Below the pieces are notes generated by a model that was not told the origin of the DNA, did not search any database, and was given only the letters and a program-made list of their open reading frames with translations. Positions 42,136 to 51,268 of a stretch of DNA of 64,000 nt are shown one piece after another. A program made the position numbers and the translations under genes. Each line of letters opens with the position of its first letter. Position 1 is the first letter of the stretch. The stretch lies in NCBI GenBank assembly GCA_947175495.1, contig CAMWNB010000002.1, positions 31,029-95,028 on the forward strand, in the 5' to 3' direction. The DNA comes from an uncultured Porphyromonadaceae bacterium. Lineage in GTDB: Bacteria; Bacteroidota; Bacteroidia; Bacteroidales; Muribaculaceae.

Positions 42136-43421
42136 GAAACTCGTCGATATTGTCGGTTACGCTGCGGACGCTGTTTCGCAGTTGGGCGATTTCAGTAGGT
42201 TTCGTCGCTCTTGTCACGGCCACGTGCTGGTTTGTCAGCAAGACCCTGTTGCCGGCCATTTTGCTGGTGCTCGCCTACGTCATCTCGGCCGTAATGAACG
42301 CGCGCCGCATGAATCCGCAGCAGGTGTGCCTGCGCATGGCATGGACCGTGCGCAGCACGTTCATCGTTTCGGCATTTGTGATGTTTGTACTTGTGCTTCT
42401 GCATGTGCGCTCGATTTTCGGAGGACGCTTTGACGCTCCGGGTTTCAATCCGAAGATACCTTATATCACAGGTATAGTGATGTTCACTGTCGGGTCGGTG
42501 GTGAGCCTTTATGCCATCGTAATGGGCCGAAGCCTTGGTGTGTGCCGGACATGCCGCCGCCTCTACGGCGACTACGACAGCAACAGCCTTGCCTCGTCGC
42601 TCTTCAACGACGAGTCCGGCCGTCAGCTGCGTCTTTTCTTCTGGATGTGCACCTGCATCGCGGTGGCGCAGTGGGTCTATTTCTTTGTGTTCTTCATAAA
42701 TGTGAACTTCAATAGCCCCGATTTCTTTTTCTTCAACTATATGCCGGTGGCAGTGTATGTGTTCTCGCTGGTGTTCCTGGCATCGCGCTATTACGGCATC
42801 GGTGAGGCTTACCGCGCTTCCGTCGCCGATGGGATGACTTTGCGCCACGGCAGCGACCTGCGTTTCATGGTGACCAATGGCGACGACATGCTTCTGCATG
42901 AAAATGCCGAAGGGCAGTGGGACACGCCGTACAAAGCCCGTGTGGATGCGGCGCAGGTGAGCGACGGAAAGGCACTCGAACGCTTCGTGGCGCTCGGCGG
43001 TCCGGACGACACGCAGATGCGTTTCCTTTATACGAACAAGACGCAGAGTGGCGAGAACATCGTTCATTACGCGGCGTTTGTGAGCGACGCCAACAAGGAC
43101 AATGCAGCGCGTGGAGGCCGGTGGTTTTCAAGCTATGAAGTGGACCGTTTCCTGCATTCCGGGCAGCTCGCGCCCATGTTCGCCAACGAGCTTGTGCGCA
43201 TCTATACCATCACTATGGCCTGGAAAACCTACAATCGGCAAGGACGCCGTCTCTATCCCATCAAACATTACAGGCCTATATTCCGTCTGCGCGATTTCAA
43301 GGAATGGGACGTGGACTATAACGACCCTGCATGGCTGCAGATTTCCGAGGAGAACGAGGACAGCCGTTTCTATCGCGCGCGCCGTCTGCTGCGCAAATGT
43401 CTGAGCATATTCAACCGCTGA
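42132..43421 (+). CDS. Membrane protein with Nudix-like C-terminal region
   Basis: This 429-residue protein has six predicted membrane segments in its first half (about residues 20-37, 38-54, 76-92, 112-132, 168-190, 203-220), with Cys138 and Cys141 in a CxxC pair between two of them. The second half reads like the ends of a degenerate Nudix fold: DDMLLHENAEGQWDTPYK (251-268), a region with ENIVHYAAFVSD (309-319), and the typical end GGRWFSSYEVDRFL. The catalytic Nudix box (GX5EX7REUXEEXGU) is not seen. Conserved features after that (RLYPIKHYRPIFRLRD) are not known to me. It starts in an ATGA overlap with DPP4 and ends one base into the miaA start. Confidence 0.6.
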   Translation: MRNSSILSVTLRTLFRSWAISVGFVALVTATCWFVSKTLLPAILLVLAYVISAVMNARRMNPQQVCLRMAWTVRSTFIVSAFVMFVLVLLHVRSIFGGRFDAPGFNPKIPYITGIVMFTVGSVVSLYAIVMGRSLGVCRTCRRLYGDYDSNSLASSLFNDESGRQLRLFFWMCTCIAVAQWVYFFVFFINVNFNSPDFFFFNYMPVAVYVFSLVFLASRYYGIGEAYRASVADGMTLRHGSDLRFMVTNGDDMLLHENAEGQWDTPYKARVDAAQVSDGKALERFVALGGPDDTQMRFLYTNKTQSGENIVHYAAFVSDANKDNAARGGRWFSSYEVDRFLHSGQLAPMFANELVRIYTITMAWKTYNRQGRRLYPIKHYRPIFRLRDFKEWDVDYNDPAWLQISEENEDSRFYRARRLLRKCLSIFNR

Positions 43422-44344
43422 TGGCAATGTCGCCGCTTGTAGTCATCACCGGCCCCACGGCCTCCGGAAAGACACGCCGGGCCGTAGATGTGGCCAGGGC
43501 GATAGGCGCGGAGATTATCAGCGCCGACTCTCGCCAGGTGTACCGCGGCATGGACCTCGGCACCGGCAAGGACCTGGACGAGTACGGCGACGTGCCGTAC
43601 CACTTGATTGACATAGCCCCGGCCGGCTACAAGTACAATCTATATGAGTATCTGCGCGACTGTGATCGCGCCGAAGCCGATGTGCGTGCCCGCGGCCGGG
43701 TGCCTCTGCTGTGTGGCGGAACGGGCCTGTATGTGGAAAGTGTGCTTAAAGGCTTGCATCTGCCGGAGGTGCCGGCGAATGAAGAGCTGCGCGCCGCGCT
43801 TGACGGGAAATCGCTTGAAGAGCTTACGGCTATTCTGGCGCAGATGAAGCGCCTTCACAACACCACCGACGTGGACACGCCAAAGCGTGCCGTGCGTGCC
43901 ATTGAGATTGAGCGATATTATCTTGAACATCCGGATGCGGCCGTTGCCGCATCGCCCCGTCCGCGCACCGATGCCGTGGTGGTGGGCGTGGACATTCCCC
44001 GCGACGAGCGCCGGCGTCGCATTTCCGCGCGCCTGCAGGCGCGTTTGGAGGCCGGCATGACCTCGGAAGTGGAGCGGCTGATAGCGGAGGGTGTTAATCC
44101 CGACGATCTTATTTATTACGGCCTGGAGTACAAATACATCACGCTTTATGTGACCGGGCGCATCACCCGCGAGGAAATGGCGTCGGGCCTGGAAACGGCC
44201 ATCCATCAGTTTGCCAAGAGGCAGATGACATGGTTCCGCGGCATGGAGCGCCGTGGCTATCCAGTGCATTGGCTGGCGTGGGACATGCCGGCCGATGATT
44301 TTGTCGAAGAAGTAAAGACGCTGATAGCCGATGCGCAGGCTTAG
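43421..44344 (+). CDS. miaA: tRNA dimethylallyltransferase (MiaA)
   Basis: This 307-residue enzyme adds a dimethylallyl group to A37 of tRNAs that read codons starting with U. It has the P-loop GPTASGKT, the DSRQVYRGMDLGTGK motif, VPLLCGGTGLYV, and DVDTPKRAVRAIEI with the catalytic/binding residues typical of the family. I chose the ATG at 43421, which overlaps the upstream TGA by one base. ATG codons at 43397 and 43427 are alternatives. The next gene overlaps its end by 14 bases. Confidence 0.95.
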   Translation: MAMSPLVVITGPTASGKTRRAVDVARAIGAEIISADSRQVYRGMDLGTGKDLDEYGDVPYHLIDIAPAGYKYNLYEYLRDCDRAEADVRARGRVPLLCGGTGLYVESVLKGLHLPEVPANEELRAALDGKSLEELTAILAQMKRLHNTTDVDTPKRAVRAIEIERYYLEHPDAAVAASPRPRTDAVVVGVDIPRDERRRRISARLQARLEAGMTSEVERLIAEGVNPDDLIYYGLEYKYITLYVTGRITREEMASGLETAIHQFAKRQMTWFRGMERRGYPVHWLAWDMPADDFVEEVKTLIADAQA

Positions 44345-45245
44345 TGCCATATGTGCCTTGTCGGCCGCGTTTTCGGCCGCAGTCGCGCAGGAACTGCCGG
44401 CGCGCCTCGACAGCATAGGTGTGCCGGCCGAGATGGTGATGCATTGGCGTGTGAGGCCCCATGAGCAGGGCAAGTGCACGTGGGGCATAGTGTGGAACGT
44501 GGTTTCCTCCGGCTGCTTCGACGGAGCTGAAATCACTCTTCACGATGCGCGCTACGACGATGCCTTGGGGCGGGAGGCTGCCGAGCTGAGGGTCTACAGC
44601 GTGCGCGACGGAATCATTGCCTCGGAGAATATCACGCAATTCGCCCCCGCGTCGTCCATGCGCGACGGTGGCGGCTCGCTGCGTCTGCGAGTGTCCCGCG
44701 GAAGTGCCCGTGCAGTCCTTGAAGCCGGCTATGGCAAGCCCGAAATCAGCCTGCCTGTCAGTCTCGGCACGGGGCGCAGGGTGGGGCGGTATGCGCAGTG
44801 CAAGGCCGACACGCTGCGCGACGAACTGCGCGTGGAGAGCCTGCCCGAGCCGGTGTATGCACGGTTTGAAAGCGTCGGCAGCCTGCGCTCGCATCTTGCC
44901 GCAAGCGACGACGCGAATGAGGCGGAATGGGTGTACTACGACCGCGACACCGATCCGCGGCGTCTGTCGCTCGGCGGCGAATACAGATTCGCCACCGTAT
45001 CCGACGGCAGCGGAGGCTACGATATTGTGCTCGTGGCGGGTTCGGACTGGCCTGCGTTGCGCATAAAGGGGCGTCTGCGCCCCACGGGATTCATCGGGCA
45101 ATACGACCTCGAGTGGCTCGATGCATCCGGCGAGCCGATGGGGCCCGACTGTTCGGCGCTTATTACAGATGCCTCGCTGCTCACATTGCGCTTTCCGCTA
45201 TACGGCGGCTCGGTGCGCTACCGCCGTGCGGTGGCCACTGATTAA
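44331..45245 (+). CDS. Secreted protein of unknown function
   Basis: This 304-residue protein has a signal peptide (about residues 1-19, ending AVAQE) and a beta-rich body. I recognise no family. It starts inside the end of miaA (14-base overlap) and so is co-transcribed with miaA and the DPP4 operon. The composition (WRVRPHEQGKCTW, LSLGGEYRF, YDIVLVAGSDW) suggests an envelope protein. No lipobox is seen. Confidence 0.6.
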   Translation: MRRLSAICALSAAFSAAVAQELPARLDSIGVPAEMVMHWRVRPHEQGKCTWGIVWNVVSSGCFDGAEITLHDARYDDALGREAAELRVYSVRDGIIASENITQFAPASSMRDGGGSLRLRVSRGSARAVLEAGYGKPEISLPVSLGTGRRVGRYAQCKADTLRDELRVESLPEPVYARFESVGSLRSHLAASDDANEAEWVYYDRDTDPRRLSLGGEYRFATVSDGSGGYDIVLVAGSDWPALRIKGRLRPTGFIGQYDLEWLDASGEPMGPDCSALITDASLLTLRFPLYGGSVRYRRAVATD

Positions 45246-45247
45246 TG

Positions 45248-45279
45248 TTTGCGCATTACCAAAAAAAACAGTAAATTTG
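45248..45279 (+). promoter_or_regulatory. Promoter of tpiA
   Basis: TTTG (45248-45251) and TAAATTTG (45272-45279) are spaced by 20 bases, right after the previous stop. The ATG lies 37 bases downstream. Confidence 0.82.
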
Positions 45280-45316
45280 CAGCATAAAACGAAACCTCAA
45301 AAATACAAATAGAGAA

Positions 45317-46072
45317 ATGAGAAAGAACATTGTAGCCGGCAACTGGAAAATGAACACCACGCTGCCCGAAGGCGTGGCTCTTGCCAAGGAAGTGAACGAA
45401 GCTCTCAAGAGCGCTGACGCGAAGTGCGATGTCATCATCTGCACCCCCTTCACCCACCTCGCAAGCGTCAACGCTGTCATCGACAGCAAGCTTGGTCTGG
45501 GCGCCGAGAACTGCGCCGACCACGCTTCCGGTGCCTACACCGGCGAAGTGAGCGCAGCCATGGTTGCCTCCACCGGCGCCAAATATGTGATTCTTGGCCA
45601 CAGCGAGCGTCGCCAGTACTACGGCGAGACCTCCGCTATCCTGCGTGAGAAGCTCGCTCTCGCTCTCGCCAACGGCCTGCAGCCCATCTTCTGCGTGGGC
45701 GAAGTGCTTGAGCAGCGCGAGAACGGCACCTACAACGACGTTGTGAAGGCCCAGGTGGAAGAAGGTCTCTTCCAGCTCAGCGCCGAGGAGTTCGGCAAAG
45801 TGATTCTCGCCTACGAGCCCGTATGGGCCATCGGCACCGGCAAGACCGCTACCGCCGAACAGGCACAGGACATGCACGCCCACATCCGCAGCGTCATCGC
45901 CGGCAAGTACGGCCAGGAAGTTGCCGACAACACCAGCATCCTCTACGGCGGCAGCTGCAAGCCCTCCAATGCCCGCGAGATTTTCGCCAAGCCCGACGTG
46001 GACGGCGGTCTCATCGGCGGCGCAGCCCTCAAGTGTGCCGACTTCATGGGCATTGTGGCCGCTTTCGATTGA
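45317..46072 (+). CDS. tpiA: Triosephosphate isomerase
   Basis: This 251-residue enzyme interconverts dihydroxyacetone phosphate and glyceraldehyde 3-phosphate in glycolysis. The active site is complete: Lys11 in GNWKMN, His95 in ILGHSERRQ, Glu167 in [15 protein letters not shown], and the phosphate-binding loops SILYGGS and GGAALK near the C-terminus. It is expressed from its own promoter and ended by a terminator. Confidence 0.98.
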   Translation: MRKNIVAGNWKMNTTLPEGVALAKEVNEALKSADAKCDVIICTPFTHLASVNAVIDSKLGLGAENCADHASGAYTGEVSAAMVASTGAKYVILGHSERRQYYGETSAILREKLALALANGLQPIFCVGEVLEQRENGTYNDVVKAQVEEGLFQLSAEEFGKVILAYEPVWAIGTGKTATAEQAQDMHAHIRSVIAGKYGQEVADNTSILYGGSCKPSNAREIFAKPDVDGGLIGGAALKCADFMGIVAAFD

Positions 46073-46093
46073 TTAATAGACCCGTAAGTTCTC

Positions 46094-46131
46094 AAAAGAC
46101 CGAGCCGCAACACATTGCAGCCCGGTCTTTT
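46094..46131 (+). terminator. Terminator of tpiA
   Basis: A 9-bp outer stem (46094-46102 with 46123-46131) encloses a second GCAA/TTGC helix and is followed by a T-rich stretch to 46141. Confidence 0.82.
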
Positions 46132-46146
46132 TCGCCTTTTTCCGAT

Positions 46147-47961
46147 ATGATTAAAAGACAACTCGACAAGCTGCTTGCAGCAGGCCGCGGTCGCCAGCTC
46201 GTCTGGCTGGCGGTGCTGATAATAATCTCATTTCTATGTCTTTGGGCGTTTTCCGAATTTGCATTGGAGGGCGAAAGACTCAGGTGGCAGGATGTGATGG
46301 CGCTTTATCTCGACCCCGGCTGCTTCGGCGGGGCCGGACCGCACGATGCGTTCCGCCTTGTGGTGGTGGCCTTCGGCGTGTTCCTGTTCTCGGCGCTGCT
46401 CATATCGGTGTTTACCAACATCTTCGACAATATCTCGGAGGCATCGCGCCGCGGCGAGCGCCGCTACAGGCTCAAGGACCACACTCTCTTCCTTGGCAAC
46501 ACGCCGCGCCTGCCGGAGATGCTGCAGCAGTTCACGTCGGAGCATCCGCGCGCCATTGCGGCGGTGATGACTACCTCCGACGTCGGGCGCCTGCGCGACT
46601 TGCTCATGTCGACACTCGGAGCGGGGGCGATGAACCGCATTGTGCTCTACAGCGGCGAACGCGACAGCGAAATGTCGCTGCGCTCGGCATGCGTGGCGCA
46701 GGCCGCGGGAGCATATATTCTCGGCGAGCCGGGCGAGATGGACAGCGACTCGCTCAACATGAAATGCCTCAGCATCATTCGGAATATACGCAGGGATGCG
46801 CAAGGGCGCTTCGACTGCTATGTGTCGGTGGAGAACGGGGCGACGCTGAAGGTGATGCTTTACGACAAATCCCGGTCGGACAACATGTCGCTGGAGATAA
46901 TCAATGCTCCGGAGTACGAGGCGGAGCAGCTGCTTGTGGATGGCGATTTTCTTCCGGCAATAGGCCCCGACGACAGTCGTCGTTCCCACATTGTGGTGTT
47001 CGGCACCTCTGTCATGGCTTCCGCTTTTGCCCGAGTGTGCGCCCACATATCCCATTACCCCAATTTCCGCACCAAGGGCGTGCGCACGCGCATCACATTT
47101 GTCGACACCGATATGAGGCGCTTTATGGACGATTTCATCGCCACACACGATGAGCTGTTCGCTATCTCGCGTCGCCGATATGTGGACTCCGAGGGAAAAG
47201 CGGAGGAATTTGTTCCGTCCGACGACTTTCTGGACATAGAATGGGAGTTCATCGACAGTTACGCCACGTCGCAGATGGTCGAGAGCATGGTGGCAGAGTG
47301 GTCGGAGGATTCGGGCGAGGTGCTGTCGCTTGCATTCTGCGACGGGGTGGCGGCCGACCGTATCCGCGAGGTGCTGTATTACGGCAGCCGCGGGTTCGAT
47401 GCCTCGCTGTGCGTATGGACGCCGGATGGCAGCGACATTATCGATATGGCGCTTTCCACCGACATGTACACCGGCATTCGCTGTTTCGGCAGTGTGCATA
47501 ATCCCGGCGCCGACCCGCTGTTCACGCGCCGTGCCACGCGAGGCATGCGTGTCAACCACATTTATGCCACGGCATTCGGCAATGGCGGCGATGCCGGGGA
47601 GGCGTGGCGCAGACTCATCGTGGCCCATAAATATTCAAGCATCGTGTGTGCCAACGCCCAGTCGCTGCGCGAGCGCAGTTTTGCCGGCGTGCGGTGCGAC
47701 AGGCGTTTGTTTTATGAATGTGAGCACCGCCGGTGGATGCTTTCCGTGCTGCTGATGGGCTATAAGGCCATGTCGCCCGGCGATGCCGCCGCGGCCCGAG
47801 CCGAGGGTAGGGGTAAAGAGCTGAAAAAAAGGTTTGTCCATCACGACATTGTGCCGTACGACCTTCTGCCGGAGGAGGAGAAAAGCAAGGATAGGATTAT
47901 TATCGACAATTTCGGCTACATCTCCACCGGCTCGGGGCTCATTGTCCCTGAGCGGGACTAA
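46147..47961 (+). CDS. RCK/TrkA-like membrane protein with C-terminal RyR domain
   Basis: This 604-residue protein has two membrane helices (about residues 18-37 and 69-91), the second ending at FTNIFDNISEA. A first Rossmann-like unit (YRLKDHTLFLGNTPRLPEM, about 108-260) and a second (SHIVVFGTSVMASAFARV, about 280-460) follow. The last part (about 523-585, CEHRRWMLSVLLMGYKAM to HHDIVPYDLLPEEEKSKDR) matches the RyR repeat (PF02026) pattern. Two helices plus tandem RCK-like units recall Castor/Pollux-type ion channels. The RyR repeats may sense a ligand. No K+ filter (TVGYG) is seen between the helices, so ion selectivity is open. Confidence 0.7.
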   Translation: MIKRQLDKLLAAGRGRQLVWLAVLIIISFLCLWAFSEFALEGERLRWQDVMALYLDPGCFGGAGPHDAFRLVVVAFGVFLFSALLISVFTNIFDNISEASRRGERRYRLKDHTLFLGNTPRLPEMLQQFTSEHPRAIAAVMTTSDVGRLRDLLMSTLGAGAMNRIVLYSGERDSEMSLRSACVAQAAGAYILGEPGEMDSDSLNMKCLSIIRNIRRDAQGRFDCYVSVENGATLKVMLYDKSRSDNMSLEIINAPEYEAEQLLVDGDFLPAIGPDDSRRSHIVVFGTSVMASAFARVCAHISHYPNFRTKGVRTRITFVDTDMRRFMDDFIATHDELFAISRRRYVDSEGKAEEFVPSDDFLDIEWEFIDSYATSQMVESMVAEWSEDSGEVLSLAFCDGVAADRIREVLYYGSRGFDASLCVWTPDGSDIIDMALSTDMYTGIRCFGSVHNPGADPLFTRRATRGMRVNHIYATAFGNGGDAGEAWRRLIVAHKYSSIVCANAQSLRERSFAGVRCDRRLFYECEHRRWMLSVLLMGYKAMSPGDAAAARAEGRGKELKKRFVHHDIVPYDLLPEEEKSKDRIIIDNFGYISTGSGLIVPERD

Positions 47962-48029
47962 TGATGAAAATTAGTGTGAACACGACAAAAGTTTGCCCGG
48001 GATGTGACCGCTTTGTGAGGGATAATTGT

Positions 48030-48037
48030 TAACTTTG
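48030..48037 (+). promoter_or_regulatory. -7 box of the SPOR-folE operon
   Basis: TAACTTTG lies 15 bases before the ATG at 48053; a TTTG is found 14 bases further upstream (48012-48015), closer than usual. Confidence 0.6.
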
Positions 48038-48052
48038 CAGTTCGAAACGACA

Positions 48053-48559
48053 ATGATTATGAAAAGATACGTCGCCATAGCGCTTTTTGCCTTTGCAGCA
48101 ATTGTTTTTGCCTGTGCCTCGGGTGCGCAGGAGAGCGCGGACACTGCCGTTACGACGATAGTCGACCGCATCAATGCCTCCGGCACGATAGAGGTGCGCC
48201 AGCCTGCAGCCCTCGCCGCACGCCTGCGCAAAGCGGCGGGCACGGACGGCGGAGCATCGGCCGAGGCGAGCGAGCGCATCGCCGCGCAGGGCCGTGTGGG
48301 CTACCGCATACAGGTGTTCGACGACAATGATCCCCGCACCGCACGCACCGAAGCGCAGAACCGCAAACGCATGATGGAGTCGCGCTTTCCCGAGTGGCAC
48401 GCCTACCTGCAGTTCAACTCGCCCTACTGGCGTGTGAAAGTGGGCGATTTCCGCTCGCGCGCCGAAGCCGAGGGCGCCATCGAGGACATGCGCCGCGCCT
48501 TTCCCTACATGAGCGGCCAGTTGCGCATCGTGCGCGACCGTATCAACATCGCAGACTGA
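48053..48559 (+). CDS. Secreted SPOR-domain protein
   Basis: This 168-residue protein has a signal peptide (about residues 3-24, VAIALFAFAAIVFACAS) and a C-terminal SPOR fold (about 85-160: GYRIQVFDDNDPRTARTEAQ, then YWRVKVGDFRSRAEAEGAIEDMRR). SPOR domains bind denuded peptidoglycan glycan strands near the division septum. Start at 48053 gives MIMKRYVA; ATG 48059 is nearly as good. The product likely has a cell-wall or division role. folE follows by 2 bases. Confidence 0.85.
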   Translation: MIMKRYVAIALFAFAAIVFACASGAQESADTAVTTIVDRINASGTIEVRQPAALAARLRKAAGTDGGASAEASERIAAQGRVGYRIQVFDDNDPRTARTEAQNRKRMMESRFPEWHAYLQFNSPYWRVKVGDFRSRAEAEGAIEDMRRAFPYMSGQLRIVRDRINIAD

Positions 48560-48561
48560 AA

Positions 48562-49146
48562 ATGAACGAAAATCTTACTGCCGAAGAGCGCATAGAGCGC
48601 ATCGCCTCCCACATCAGTGAGATAATAGAGCTGATAGGAGAGGATGGCAGCCGCGAGGGGCTCGTGAAGACGCCCGTGCGCGCCGCCAAAGCCCTGTGGT
48701 TTCTCACCTCGGGCTACCGCACCAAGGCCGAAGACGTGATGCAGCAGGCGCTGTTCGCCCACGACGGCTCGCAGATGATCGTGGTGCGCGACATTGAATT
48801 CTACTCGCTGTGCGAGCATCATATGCTGCCGTTTTTCGGCACGATATCCGTGGGCTATCTGCCGAACGGCAAGATTATAGGCCTCAGCAAGCTGGCACGC
48901 TGTGTCGAGGTGTTCGCACGCCGCCTGCAGGTGCAGGAGCGCATCACAGCCGAGCTGTGCCGCGCCGTCGAGCGCGAGCTTGATGCCGAGGGTGTGATGG
49001 TGGTGTGCCGCGCGCGCCATCTGTGCATGCAGATGCGCGGAGTGGAGAAACAGAACGCTACCACGGTCACCACCCATGCCGAAGGCCGGTTTGCCAATGA
49101 TGCCGCGCTGAGGGCGGAGTTCCTGCAGGCCATCTCCAGTCAATAA
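48562..49146 (+). CDS. folE: GTP cyclohydrolase I
   Basis: This 194-residue enzyme makes 7,8-dihydroneopterin triphosphate from GTP, the first step of folate (and queuosine) synthesis. Zn ligands are all present: Cys84, His87 (SLCEHHMLPF) and Cys155 (ARHLCMQMRG), with the 71-residue spacing seen in E. coli FolE. The start is ATG 48562, since an upstream in-frame codon would run into the SPOR gene. It is in an operon with the SPOR gene. Confidence 0.97.
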   Translation: MNENLTAEERIERIASHISEIIELIGEDGSREGLVKTPVRAAKALWFLTSGYRTKAEDVMQQALFAHDGSQMIVVRDIEFYSLCEHHMLPFFGTISVGYLPNGKIIGLSKLARCVEVFARRLQVQERITAELCRAVERELDAEGVMVVCRARHLCMQMRGVEKQNATTVTTHAEGRFANDAALRAEFLQAISSQ

Positions 49147-49155
49147 AGAGTCCGT

Positions 49156-50121
49156 ATGCTGCTCGACATTCTCTTCCTCCTGCTGGGCCTCGTGCTCATC
49201 CTTTGGGGCGCATCGGCGCTCACCGACGGTTCCTCGGCCATCGCGCGCCGCATGGGCGTGAGCGACCTTGTGGTGGGTCTTACCGTGGTGAGCTTCGGCA
49301 CATCGGCCCCCGAGCTGACAATCAGCGTGATGAGCGCCCTTAACGGCAGCGCCGGTCTGGCCATAGGCAATGTGGTGGGTAGCAACGTGTTCAACATCTG
49401 TGCAATCATAGGCATCACCGCTCTGCTGCGGCCTGTGCCCGTGGAGCGCAGTCTCATGGCCAACGAGATTCCGCTTGTGGTGCTTTCGTCGCTGGTGCTC
49501 CTTGTCATGGGCTGCGGCGTGTATCTCGACGGTGCGTCGTCGGCTGTGCTCACGCGTGTGGACGGCTTGATTCTTCTGCTGTTCTTCGCTGTGTTCATGC
49601 GCTATGTCTTTGCCTCGGCCAAGAGTGCGCCGTCGGCCGGCGCTGCCGGCGAGGGCAAAGCCGTCATGCCGGTGTGGAAAGCCGTGCTTTTCACTGTCGG
49701 CGGTCTGGCCGCGCTCATCTGGGGCGGCGACAAATTTGTGGACGGAGCTTCGGGGCTTGCCTCGCGCATGGGAGTCAGCGAGGCCGTCATAGGCCTTACG
49801 ATTGTGGCCGTAGGCACGTCGTTGCCCGAGCTTGCCACCTCGGTCACTGCCGCGTTGAAAGGACGCACGGGCATTGCGGTGGGCAATGTGATCGGTTCCA
49901 ACATATTCAATGTGTTCATGGTGCTGGGTGCGTCGGCCACGGTGCGCGAATTGCCTTTTCAGGGTGTGGGCATAGTCGACCTTGCGCTGCTGGCTGTGGC
50001 GAGCGTGCTGTTCTGGCTCAGCGGCCGTGTGATAGGCCACAACGTGATTACCCGTGGCGAAGGCGCTGTGTTTGTGATTCTTTACGCGGCCTATATGACC
50101 TGGGTGGTCATCGGCGCGTGA
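49156..50121 (+). CDS. Calcium/sodium antiporter (CaCA family)
   Basis: This 321-residue membrane protein has two homologous halves, each with the alpha-repeat that forms the cation site: SFGTSAPELTISVMSAL with AIGNVVGSNVFN, and AVGTSLPELATSVTAAL with AVGNVIGSNIFN. About ten membrane helices are expected. It exports Ca2+ in exchange for Na+ or H+. It lies 9 bases after folE. Its last 14 bases overlap the end of a convergent gene. Confidence 0.95.
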   Translation: MLLDILFLLLGLVLILWGASALTDGSSAIARRMGVSDLVVGLTVVSFGTSAPELTISVMSALNGSAGLAIGNVVGSNVFNICAIIGITALLRPVPVERSLMANEIPLVVLSSLVLLVMGCGVYLDGASSAVLTRVDGLILLLFFAVFMRYVFASAKSAPSAGAAGEGKAVMPVWKAVLFTVGGLAALIWGGDKFVDGASGLASRMGVSEAVIGLTIVAVGTSLPELATSVTAALKGRTGIAVGNVIGSNIFNVFMVLGASATVRELPFQGVGIVDLALLAVASVLFWLSGRVIGHNVITRGEGAVFVILYAAYMTWVVIGA

Positions 50122-51268
50122 GGCGCGCTGTCAGCGTGGCTGCCGCAAGCACGAGCAGGATCCCGAGGTAGATGCCGGCAAGCAGCGTCGCCAGGTTGCC
50201 GTCGTCCGGACGGCTGATGCTTTCGAGTGCGTTGCGGCCCGGAGTGGCGGATTCCACAAGGTCGGCGCTGACCGATGCGAGATTGCGTTTCCACACAATG
50301 GCTCCGTCGCGCAGATACACGGCTGCTATGTCGCCGCGCACAAGCGATTTCAAGTCGGTGTCGTCGGCAGAATAGGCGTCGAACACCGGAGCCGCAAGCA
50401 GCTTCCATTCTTTCAGTCCTTTTGCCGATGTGCCTACAAGGGCGGCGGTGTGTGTGCCGTACTGTGCGGCATATTCCGCCAGCTCGTTGGTGAAGCGCGA
50501 CCGTGTGAGGAAGTGTTCGCCGGGGTCGGGCACGACGAACACGAGCTGGGTGCCGTCGGCGAGGAACACGTCGGCCTCTTCGCCTTCTTCGTCGAATGCG
50601 GGCAGGTAGGCGTCGTCATCGTCGTCCTGGGCGTCGGGAGCCATCACTGTGCCGAGGGGGTAGGGGCGGAAGTCCGTCGTGGGCTGTGCGTTGTAGCCTA
50701 TGGCGGCGAGCACGAGGGAATAAAGCACGGTGGCGAGCACCACTATCCACTGCAGCGGCCGGGCGAAGATGCCACGGCAGCAGTTGTTGCGTGTCAGCAG
50801 CCACACGCAGCACATGCCTATGACAACGTTTTTAAGAAATGTCGCGGTGTTGCCTATCACGAGTACATCGCCGAAGCAGCCGCAGTCGGCCACCGGTTCG
50901 GCTATGGCAATGTAGCCCGAGAGGGGCATCATGAACAGCATCACAGCCGATGCGGCAATGGCCGAGCTGTGGCGCAGGATGCCCGTCAGCACGCACACGC
51001 CTATCGTGAGCTCGAGGGCTCCGAGAGCCACGGCTCCCATCACCACCGGCTCGTGGGGCATCGAGTGGAGCCCCCATGCGTTGAGATACTCGAGCATCTT
51101 GTAGAGCGTGCCGTACGGGTCGATGCTTTTGGCCCATCCTCCGAGCGCGAACGCGCAGCCCACGACGATTCGGCACAGCCAGGTGACGGTCGTGCTCAGC
51201 GGGCCGCGAGGGGTTGTCTCAGCAGCTTTCGCCAGCTTCTGTGAGTTTGATGATACCGAAGACGGCAT
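50108..51268 (-). CDS. DoxX/MauE-family membrane protein
   Basis: This 386-residue protein starts with a DoxX/MauE-like four-helix domain: WLCRIVVGCAFALGGWAKSI, GAVALGALELTIGVCVLTG and VADCGCFGDVL, with paired Cys that may exchange thiols. A long linker region with an acidic loop (DAQDDDDDAYLP) and a C-terminal extracytoplasmic part follow, and the end is a membrane helix (LAGIYLGILLVLAAATL). The start overlaps the end of the DUF1599 gene by 50 bases. Such proteins handle disulfides in the envelope in some relatives; for this one the role is not known. Confidence 0.8.
   Translation of the reverse strand: MPSSVSSNSQKLAKAAETTPRGPLSTTVTWLCRIVVGCAFALGGWAKSIDPYGTLYKMLEYLNAWGLHSMPHEPVVMGAVALGALELTIGVCVLTGILRHSSAIAASAVMLFMMPLSGYIAIAEPVADCGCFGDVLVIGNTATFLKNVVIGMCCVWLLTRNNCCRGIFARPLQWIVVLATVLYSLVLAAIGYNAQPTTDFRPYPLGTVMAPDAQDDDDDAYLPAFDEEGEEADVFLADGTQLVFVVPDPGEHFLTRSRFTNELAEYAAQYGTHTAALVGTSAKGLKEWKLLAAPVFDAYSADDTDLKSLVRGDIAAVYLRDGAIVWKRNLASVSADLVESATPGRNALESISRPDDGNLATLLAGIYLGILLVLAAATLTARLTRR

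Noticed and set aside
46147..47961. Call of a plain TrkA potassium-uptake protein
   Set aside because: TrkA is soluble; this protein has two membrane helices and an RyR-like end.
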